From UBA12078 sp964573565 (GTDB lineage: Bacteria; Patescibacteriota; Dojkabacteria; SC72): 15,294 bases of DNA. The position numbers and the translations under genes are program-made. Position 1 is the first letter of the stretch. Every line of letters begins with the position of its first letter. The stretch covers positions 1 through 15,294 of the forward strand of contig CAZNJV010000012.1 in NCBI GenBank assembly GCA_964573565.1, written 5' to 3'. Below the pieces are notes generated by a model. The model did not search any database. It was not told the origin of the DNA and saw only the letters and a program-made list of their open reading frames with translations. Shown here one piece after another: positions 1 to 5,892 of the stretch.

Positions 1-1
1 G

Positions 2-145
2 AAGGGAGATGGCCAATTACGTGACTCTCAAGGCAACGAATATTGGGCAGATACACTCCTGTACATGTGTGCATTAAGTAGTGAATACGTGAACAAAGTA
101 GAACCATATATGGAAACTAACACGCTATTAGACTCGGGAGAGTAG
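2..145 (+). CDS. 3' end of an unidentified protein gene (5' end outside window)
   Basis: A reading frame is open from the window edge to a TAG stop, giving the last 47 residues of a protein. The other two plus-strand frames hit stops within this stretch. The visible part is acidic and polar, with an aromatic patch (NEYWADTLLYM) and the end LLDSGE. No membrane segment or recognisable motif is visible, so I assign no function. The gene runs in the same direction as the secreted PGRP-like gene that follows 19 bases later. That next gene has its own promoter-like sequence, so the two need not be co-transcribed. The call rests only on an open frame with plausible composition. Confidence 0.5.
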   Translation, partial: KGDGQLRDSQGNEYWADTLLYMCALSSEYVNKVEPYMETNTLLDSGE

Positions 146-148
146 CCA

Positions 149-157
149 TGCTACAAT
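149..157 (+). promoter_or_regulatory. extended -10 promoter of the PGRP-like gene, likely leaderless
   Basis: The sequence TG-C-TACAAT matches an extended -10 element (TGnTATAAT). Its last base is followed by seven bases and then the ATG at 165, so transcription would start at or within a base or so of the start codon. No convincing -35 is present; TTAGAC at 128-133 is a weak candidate. Other genes in this window have similar elements, which supports the call. Confidence 0.55.
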
Positions 158-164
158 TATCCGT

Positions 165-1337
165 ATGAAAACTGTCTTCAAGACCATAATCTTTGCCATA
201 TTATTTCTCTTACCATCCTCGGTATTTGCATACACTGTAAACACGGTTTCTGATCAGCATTTTGATCAATCCCTTTCAGATCAAACCAATACAATCTACA
301 AAAGTCCCAATATAATATATATATCCCAAGTTACAACAGAATCATCCAGCCTTGAGGATAACCCATCTCTTTGGGTTAAAACTTTGTATTACTACAGTAT
401 AACAAGACTTCATTTTGCAGATATACCCTACAACTATCTCGTTGATAGCGGGGGACAAATATACGAAGGAAGAGCTGGCGGTGTTGGAGCAAACCCAGAG
501 CTAGAAAACCAGGAGGGAAGTGTATTAATAGGGTATCTCTCTAATAACCCAATACTCTCCAACCGGGCAGCAACATCAATATATACGCTAGCTGATGATC
601 TTGCCACAAAATATGGTATCCCAAACTATTCAGTTGTAGACCTTAAAATCATACAAAAAGAGGGTCAACTCTCTAAACTCCAGATAGTTGAGTCTGTCGG
701 AGATTTTAAGCAATCTGTTACAGAAGCATTTGTGGAGTGGCAAGGTGCGACCGCAGAAAGCCTTTCCTACAAAGCGCAAATCGAAGAACTGACATACAAC
801 AAAGAGGTAGAAATAGGCACAAAATTACATGTCTCAGTGAAAATAAAAAACATGGATGACTTCACATGGTTAACCGATAAATATCCAATATATATATCGA
901 CATCAGATGGAACAGATTCAGGATTTGCAATAAATGGCGTATGGGATAGTTTCAGCAAACCTACGCATATAGAAAACAAAGCCGTAAAGCCAGGCGAAAG
1001 TGTAACGTTAGAATTTGACCTCTATGCTAGAACTGCACCTGGAGAAGCAGTACAGAATTTTGTATTTGAAAAAAATGCATCAAGTATCTTCAGAGATTCT
1101 GCATTTGAAGTTAAGTTTAATGTTGTCAAAGGAACCAAGACATTAGTTCAAGTATCCTCTTCCCAATATGGATTTGCGAATATTAGAAAATGCCAGTGGT
1201 ATAGCTGTGAGATAATAGATAGTGTCGATAATGGAGTGGTGTTTGTACTACTCTCTGAAGAAAACGGTTGGATGAAAATTCAGTTCACAGAGGATACTGT
1301 AGGATGGGTATTCTCTAGATATATGAAGAAGATATAA
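165..1337 (+). CDS. secreted PGRP/amidase-fold protein lacking zinc ligands, with SH3b domain
   Basis: The 390-residue product starts with a clear signal peptide (residues 1-22, basic start, hydrophobic core, cleavage after VFA), so it should be exported. Residues about 48-165 resemble the PGRP/Amidase_2 fold of N-acetylmuramoyl-L-alanine amidases: IPYNYLVDSGGQIYEGR (87-103) matches the family core (dIgYnFlI..dG.iyegR), followed by GVGAN and a region like the family's 'gsigI' strand. The zinc ligands are not seen. The usual HHT is I53-S54-Q55, the usual GAH is GAN (N110), and there is no Cys in the domain. A beta-rich, possibly Ig-like region follows (about 205-322), with VKPGESVTLEFDL and a TAPGE turn. 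The C-terminus (about 325-390) is an SH3b-type domain (NIR..., LLSEENGWMKIQF, VGWVFSRYM), often used to bind cell wall. C343 and C348 could form a disulfide. The likely role is wall binding, or a degenerate amidase; catalysis is doubtful. Confidence 0.75.
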   Translation: MKTVFKTIIFAILFLLPSSVFAYTVNTVSDQHFDQSLSDQTNTIYKSPNIIYISQVTTESSSLEDNPSLWVKTLYYYSITRLHFADIPYNYLVDSGGQIYEGRAGGVGANPELENQEGSVLIGYLSNNPILSNRAATSIYTLADDLATKYGIPNYSVVDLKIIQKEGQLSKLQIVESVGDFKQSVTEAFVEWQGATAESLSYKAQIEELTYNKEVEIGTKLHVSVKIKNMDDFTWLTDKYPIYISTSDGTDSGFAINGVWDSFSKPTHIENKAVKPGESVTLEFDLYARTAPGEAVQNFVFEKNASSIFRDSAFEVKFNVVKGTKTLVQVSSSQYGFANIRKCQWYSCEIIDSVDNGVVFVLLSEENGWMKIQFTEDTVGWVFSRYMKKI

Positions 1338-1338
1338 T
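1333..1338 (+). promoter_or_regulatory. possible -10 element for the helicase gene
   Basis: A perfect TATAAT overlaps the TAA stop of the preceding gene and lies 16 bases before the helicase ATG, which would give a leader of about 10 bases. There is no TG extension, and the -35 position holds only a weak TTCTCT (1311-1316). AT-rich DNA makes chance TATAAT common, so this is tentative. Confidence 0.35.
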
Positions 1339-1354
1339 CCTAAAGACATTACCT

Positions 1355-3364
1355 ATGAGCAAAGATCTAATACTCGGGGGATTAAATCCCGAACAGAAAA
1401 AAGCTGTTGAATGTACACAGGGACCACTCCTAGTTTTTGCGGGAGCAGGATCGGGTAAAACACGTGTAATCACAAACAGAATTGCATATCTCATAAGTGA
1501 GAAAGGGGTATTACCGGAGAATATCTTAGCTGTTACCTTCACCAAAAAAGCAGCAGGAGAGATGCAAGAAAGAATAAAAAGTATTCTGGGAGAATTAGAA
1601 AGAGACATTACTGAGTTGCCAACAGTAGGCACATTCCACTCAATAGGTGCAATCTTTTTGAGACATAATGCAAAAGCAATAGGATATACAAATAACTTTT
1701 CCATATATGATTCTGATGATAGTGAAAATCTAATTAAAGAATTAATGCTAGAAAGGCAGATCGATATTAAACAGATAAAACCACAAGCTGTATCATATTT
1801 CATAAGCTCTGCGAAAAATGAGATGGTATCTCCTGAGACCTTCCCTTCACATTATGGAGGATATATAGAAGATATAGTTGCAGACATATATCCTGACTAT
1901 CAGAAACAACTTAAGATCCAGAACGCAGTAGATTTTGGTGATCTGCTATATCTAACCGTGAGGATGTTGGAAGAAAATGAGGAAGTACTAAAACACTATC
2001 AGGATAGATATCAGTACCTACTGATAGATGAGTATCAAGATACTAACAATGCTCAGTACAAATTTGCGAAGTTACTCTCTCAAAGGCACCAAAATATCTG
2101 TGTGGTCGGTGATGATGATCAAGGTATATATGCGTGGCGAGGAGCGGATATTAAAAATATCCAATCTTTTGAAGAAGATTTTGATAACGTAACGGTTATT
2201 AAGTTGGAGCAGAACTATCGTTCTACAAAAAATGTTATCTCTGCTGCAGTCTCCGTTATTCACCAAAACAGTAAAAGAGTTGAAAAGAATCTTTGGACAG
2301 ATAATTCGGAAGGAGAAAATATAACCGTGTATCAGGCTAGAGATCAGGAGGATGAAGCTGACTATGTTGTAGAAAAAATAAGGCATCTGAGAGATATGCA
2401 AATTCCACTCTCGAATATAGCAATCCTGTATAGAACTAACTACCAATCTCGTGCAGTTGAGGAGTCTTTACTTAAGGAAGGTGTACCATACAAACTAGTT
2501 GGAGGATTCCGATTCTATGAAAGAAAAGAGATTAAAGATGTCATAAGCTATCTTAGATTTGTGTATAACATAAAAGACGAACTCAGTTTGGATAGGGTGC
2601 TTAATGTTCCTACTCGAAAAATCGGTCCTAAAACAGTGGCTATACTACATGAATCTGCAAAACAGATAGGGTGCTCCGTGGGTGAACTCTTGGTTGCAGC
2701 ATATATGAACAGCCATCCAGAAGTGGGAAAAGTCCAAGGTATAAGAGAGGATATTTTAAGTAAGATACCATTAGTAGAAGAAAATCTGGGAAAACTGCAA
2801 TCCATCATCTCTACATTCGGGTATATATACACAGAAGCACAGAATAAAAATATCCTGGATATCATAGACATGATATTGGAAAAAACAAATTACATCAGAT
2901 GGTTTGATGATGGTTCTGACCAAGCTGAGATGAAGAAAGAAAATATCTCAGAGCTCAAAAATGTTGCATATACATATGTACAGAAGAGCCCGAGCAATAG
3001 TCTTGAAATTTTCTTAAATGAAATCAATTTAATAGAGCAGGAGCAAGATAAAAACCAAGATGGCAGTGGTTCCTATGTCAACCTTATGACTCTTCATTCC
3101 TCCAAAGGATTGGAATTTAACTATGTCTTTATGATAGGGATGGAGGAAGGGCTATTACCACATTCTAGAGCATTCGTAGATGAGAATGAATTAGAGGAAG
3201 AAAGAAGACTTTGCTATGTCGGTATTACTCGTGCTAGACAAAAACTGACTCTAACTTTTGCCGAGAAGAGACTAACGAGAGAAGGATTAACATCTCAGAT
3301 ACCGTCAAGGTTCTTGGGAGAAATTCCTCAGGATATATGCGAATATTTCAGTTGGAGTGCCTAA
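1355..3364 (+). CDS. pcrA: UvrD/PcrA-type 3'-5' DNA helicase
   Basis: This is a superfamily 1A ATP-dependent helicase of 669 residues, expected to act in nucleotide excision repair, in replication restart and in clearing proteins from DNA. All the signature motifs are present in order. They are the Q-motif LNPEQKKAV (10-18), Walker A AGAGSGKT (29-36), motif Ia AVTFTKKAAGEM, motif II with DEYQD (225-229), motif III VGDDDQGIYAWRG (251-263), motif IV EQNYRST, motif V TLHSSKGLEF (579-588) and motif VI VGITRAR (622-628). MIGMEEGLLPH is also typical of the family. The protein is somewhat shorter than many PcrA/UvrD proteins and stops soon after motif VI, so the long C-terminal RNA-polymerase-binding extension seems reduced or missing. 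The start has no Shine-Dalgarno. Its stop overlaps the convergent gene's stop by 4 bases. UvrD, PcrA and Rep cannot be separated with certainty; the symbol is the closest fit. Confidence 0.93.
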   Translation: MSKDLILGGLNPEQKKAVECTQGPLLVFAGAGSGKTRVITNRIAYLISEKGVLPENILAVTFTKKAAGEMQERIKSILGELERDITELPTVGTFHSIGAIFLRHNAKAIGYTNNFSIYDSDDSENLIKELMLERQIDIKQIKPQAVSYFISSAKNEMVSPETFPSHYGGYIEDIVADIYPDYQKQLKIQNAVDFGDLLYLTVRMLEENEEVLKHYQDRYQYLLIDEYQDTNNAQYKFAKLLSQRHQNICVVGDDDQGIYAWRGADIKNIQSFEEDFDNVTVIKLEQNYRSTKNVISAAVSVIHQNSKRVEKNLWTDNSEGENITVYQARDQEDEADYVVEKIRHLRDMQIPLSNIAILYRTNYQSRAVEESLLKEGVPYKLVGGFRFYERKEIKDVISYLRFVYNIKDELSLDRVLNVPTRKIGPKTVAILHESAKQIGCSVGELLVAAYMNSHPEVGKVQGIREDILSKIPLVEENLGKLQSIISTFGYIYTEAQNKNILDIIDMILEKTNYIRWFDDGSDQAEMKKENISELKNVAYTYVQKSPSNSLEIFLNEINLIEQEQDKNQDGSGSYVNLMTLHSSKGLEFNYVFMIGMEEGLLPHSRAFVDENELEEERRLCYVGITRARQKLTLTFAEKRLTREGLTSQIPSRFLGEIPQDICEYFSWSA

Positions 3365-4290
3365 TTAGCTAACCAACTCAATTCACCATAAGTTGCTACA
3401 TATCTCTTGTATACAGCTGGCCACATATACTCAGGGTCCGCACCTGCTCTCAATTTTTGAAGTGTTCTTCTAATTTGGGCTTTCCCATCAAAAATATTGT
3501 CATTTGGAAATTGACTGTACCATTGGCATGGACTCCATTGAAAAAGCCCCTTGTAAAAATCATCTTTGTCACTCTCTGCATTACATCCAGACTCCCATCG
3601 CATAGTAAATTTCAACCACTGCTTTTCTTCATCAGTCGCGGAGACCTCATTATCGACATATGATTCCCAATATGGGCAGTTATATCCATGTTGTTCAACT
3701 TCGTCAGGAGTATCATTAGGTCCAGAAACTATGCTAATTTCTTTCCTAGGTTCTGAAACTACGGATTCTCCAACAATTGCAGTAGAGACAAGAGTATCAC
3801 CCTCATACACCTTTTGTATCGATTGCGTTGCTACTCCAAGAACTCCCTTTTGTATGGTTAATTTTGTAGAGAGCCTTTCACAAAGGGATCCCCCTTCGAT
3901 AACCTTGTCATATGGAATTGAGATATATACATCTTCAAGCGTAGTACGGTATGTTTTTATTACAATCAGAGAATTATCTGTAAGCGTCTCTGATGGAGAA
4001 TCTGTAACTATTTTATTATCACTCTCTATTGCGTAGCCATTAGCTGTAAGTGCCTCCACAGGAGTCTTTGCATTTGTAAGAAAATGCTGAACATCACCAT
4101 CATTATCAACGGTTATGTACTTAATCTCTAGGGCTTTCTTCTCCTCTTGTGTATCAATACCATACACAAGACTTGTCCAATTGCTTGGTAAAACAGAAGC
4201 TTTCGCAATGAAGAATTTTTTATCTAATCCCAACATTACGAAGAAGAGTAGAAGACCAATAATACAACCCAATAACCTCGCTTTTTTCAT
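3361..4290 (-). CDS. secreted G5-domain protein with lysozyme-like C-terminal domain (Rpf/YabE-like)
   Basis: The 309-residue product begins with a basic, hydrophobic segment (about 5-22) that should be a signal peptide or membrane anchor. A DUF348-like repeat follows (TPVEALTANGY...LTDNSLIVIKTYR, about 75-115). Next is a G5-type segment (about 145-190) with VYEGDTLVSTAIVGE and a closing ISIVSGP. This is the layout of YabE/Rpf-type wall hydrolases. The last 80 residues resemble a lysozyme or transglycosylase fold: RWESGCNAES places a candidate catalytic Glu at E233, and GLFQWSPCQWY resembles the GLfQ motif of the fold. Cys residues at about 204, 236 and 255 may form disulfides. The likely role is cutting peptidoglycan glycan strands at the cell surface. 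It is convergent with the helicase gene and divergent from the TPR gene. Which lysozyme subfamily it belongs to is not settled. Confidence 0.78.
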   Translation of the reverse strand: MKKARLLGCIIGLLLFFVMLGLDKKFFIAKASVLPSNWTSLVYGIDTQEEKKALEIKYITVDNDGDVQHFLTNAKTPVEALTANGYAIESDNKIVTDSPSETLTDNSLIVIKTYRTTLEDVYISIPYDKVIEGGSLCERLSTKLTIQKGVLGVATQSIQKVYEGDTLVSTAIVGESVVSEPRKEISIVSGPNDTPDEVEQHGYNCPYWESYVDNEVSATDEEKQWLKFTMRWESGCNAESDKDDFYKGLFQWSPCQWYSQFPNDNIFDGKAQIRRTLQKLRAGADPEYMWPAVYKRYVATYGELSWLAN

Positions 4291-4301
4291 ATGTACTAAT
4301 T

Positions 4302-4310
4302 ATTGTATCA
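4302..4310 (-). promoter_or_regulatory. extended -10 promoter of the G5/lysozyme-like gene
   Basis: Read on the minus strand, TG-A-TACAAT forms an extended -10 element that ends 11 bases before the ATG at 4290. The predicted transcript would have a leader of only about 4-5 bases. No -35 hexamer is recognisable. Confidence 0.5.
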
Positions 4311-4327
4311 CATACCGACATAGGTCA

Positions 4328-4337
4328 GGCTATAGCC
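4328..4337. promoter_or_regulatory. 10-bp palindrome GGCTATAGCC in the divergent promoter region
   Basis: A perfect 10-base palindrome lies between two divergent promoter-like elements. It covers about -41 to -32 relative to the predicted start of the TPR gene, where a -35 box would otherwise be. Half of it recurs nearby as AGGCTTGAACC. It could be an operator, but it is short. Confidence 0.25.
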
Positions 4338-4353
4338 AGGCTTGAACCAGGTA

Positions 4354-4362
4354 TGATATATT
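4354..4362 (+). promoter_or_regulatory. extended -10 promoter of the TPR gene, likely leaderless
   Basis: TG-A-TATATT is followed by six bases and then the ATG at 4369. Transcription would therefore begin at the start codon. TATGAT at 4352-4357 is an alternative, overlapping -10. No -35 is visible. Confidence 0.5.
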
Positions 4363-4368
4363 CAAGAT

Positions 4369-5820
4369 ATGAAGACTGCCTTTAAGAAATTTATTCCTTG
4401 GTTAATACTTGTATTAATTGTGGGAGGGCTTGTTGCTTGGTATCTCATATCTAATCGCGTTACTATCGAAGAGAATGCTAGCTATGACACGAAGATATCA
4501 GAAGCACAAACATGGTATGAAGGAAAAGAATATTCTATCTCTATGGCAACATATTACTCTGCAGCAGAGTTAATCCCTTCTAGGGTAGAAGCATTTGAAG
4601 GAATTGTGAATATCCTTATGGATAAAAACAAAATGGATGAAGCACTCTCTATTTTAGACCAATCAGCACAAAAACTTAGTTCATATGATCAAAGTACCTT
4701 GTATGCAATTTTGTGTGACAAATACCTAGATAGTGGTGATAATGTGAAGGCGCTAGAAACTTGTAAAAAGGGCCAGGGCTTGGGAGAGGTTAATCAAAAT
4801 CTCGAACTAGCTCTAGGAAAGGCATATTTGAGAAATGGAGATATAGGGAATTCATCCGAAATTCTGAAGAAGAATATTTATGATGGCGACAATCTATCGG
4901 AAGCCACACTTCTCCTCTCATATATTCAATCAGTATCTGATACGGAGAGCGCAAAAACAACCCTTGGTAGCACATCACCATCTGATAGTTGGAAAGCATA
5001 TTTTGAAGAATTCAGTGAGGTATTGGGATCATTGGATTCGGACAGTAAATATAATGCAGCAAAACTCGCAAGAGTGTTTATCAATAATGGATATCCGCAT
5101 CTAGCAGTTTTAGCGCTTGAGCCGATAGAGGCAGAGATAGCGGAATACATAGAAGGAGTATATTTCTTAGGAAGAGCATATCTTGGGGTTGGAGATTATG
5201 ATAAAGCCATTAATGAGCTGAACAAGGCTGCAACCTTAGGGAGCTTGGAATCCGATATCTTTTGGGCAATGGCGCGTGCATATATGCAAAAGAATGATTT
5301 AAGTAGTGCACTAGATTGCTACTCTAAGGCTCTAGGGTATCAAGGAAGTAATCCCTCTGAGAGCTTAGTCTCTGAGTATCTGGAGGTGTTGATAAGTAAC
5401 AATCAAACTCTAAAGGCAGACGAAGTGCTTCAAGTTGTTCTTGGGAAAGTCAAATCTGCTTATTTATATGAATATGGTGTTCAAATTAACTATATCTTAG
5501 AAAAGCCAGAGAAGATCAACTACTATATAGAACTTTTGGGAGCGCTTGATTTGGAGGACGAAGATGAAAAAGAATATCTATATCTCAAAACAAGGGCAAT
5601 GTTGGATCAGAATGCAGACATTTCAGATATCTCTACAATATTAGATAGCCTTTTGTCTTTGGATAGATTTAACGCAAAGTATTACTATCTTCTTGGAAGA
5701 TCTCAATTCGAACAAGGAGACGCAGAATCTGCCAAACAATCCCTAAGTAAGGCTCTCGAATATGACCTCAATTATGAAATAACGGAAGATTCTTCCAAGC
5801 TGTTGTCTAGTATCGACTAG
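4369..5820 (+). CDS. membrane-anchored TPR-repeat protein
   Basis: The 483-residue product has one N-terminal membrane segment (about residues 9-27) after a Lys-rich start. This predicts a cytoplasmic N-terminus with the rest outside the membrane. The remainder is helical and contains tetratricopeptide repeats. The clearest are YFLGRAYLGVGDYDKAINEL and the repeat after it in the middle (IFWAMARAYMQKNDLSSALDCY), and one near the C-terminus (YYLLGRSQFEQGDAESAKQS). Looser repeats fill the N-terminal third (YYSAAELIPSRVEAFEGIV, MDEALSILDQ). TPR proteins of this type act as scaffolds for protein complexes. No enzyme domain is visible and the partner is unknown. Its last bases hold the -35 of the fusA promoter. 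No terminator separates it from fusA, so some readthrough into fusA is possible. Confidence 0.75.
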   Translation: MKTAFKKFIPWLILVLIVGGLVAWYLISNRVTIEENASYDTKISEAQTWYEGKEYSISMATYYSAAELIPSRVEAFEGIVNILMDKNKMDEALSILDQSAQKLSSYDQSTLYAILCDKYLDSGDNVKALETCKKGQGLGEVNQNLELALGKAYLRNGDIGNSSEILKKNIYDGDNLSEATLLLSYIQSVSDTESAKTTLGSTSPSDSWKAYFEEFSEVLGSLDSDSKYNAAKLARVFINNGYPHLAVLALEPIEAEIAEYIEGVYFLGRAYLGVGDYDKAINELNKAATLGSLESDIFWAMARAYMQKNDLSSALDCYSKALGYQGSNPSESLVSEYLEVLISNNQTLKADEVLQVVLGKVKSAYLYEYGVQINYILEKPEKINYYIELLGALDLEDEDEKEYLYLKTRAMLDQNADISDISTILDSLLSLDRFNAKYYYLLGRSQFEQGDAESAKQSLSKALEYDLNYEITEDSSKLLSSID

Positions 5821-5832
5821 TTTTGATATAAT
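5803..5832 (+). promoter_or_regulatory. fusA promoter (-35 TTGTCT, extended -10 TGATATAAT)
   Basis: A near-consensus -35 (TTGTCT, 5803-5808) is separated by 18 bases from a perfect TATAAT (5827-5832), which carries the TG extension at 5824-5825. This is the strongest promoter by consensus in the window. It lies partly inside the end of the TPR gene. Transcription should start near 5839, giving a leader of about 54 bases. The leader contains two T-runs and no Shine-Dalgarno. Confidence 0.75.
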
Positions 5833-5892
5833 CGCAACGGCGAGAGTGTAAGCTTTCCTTTTTTGTGACTGTTAATTTTTTTAAACAACCTT

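Noticed and set aside
148..168. A six-codon ORF (MLQLSV) whose TGA overlaps the ATG at 165, as a possible coupled leader peptide
   Set aside because: Its start lies upstream of and overlaps the -10 element that appears to drive the gene, so it would not be on that transcript, and it has no ribosome binding site.
1315..1803. 162-codon minus-strand open frame opposite the helicase start
   Set aside because: It lies over the conserved Walker A region of the helicase and spans a gene junction; composition is that of an antisense frame.
3566..4036. 156-codon plus-strand open frame inside the G5/lysozyme-like gene
   Set aside because: It is the antisense shadow of a gene with clear signal peptide and domains; its own product is Ser-rich and unrecognisable.
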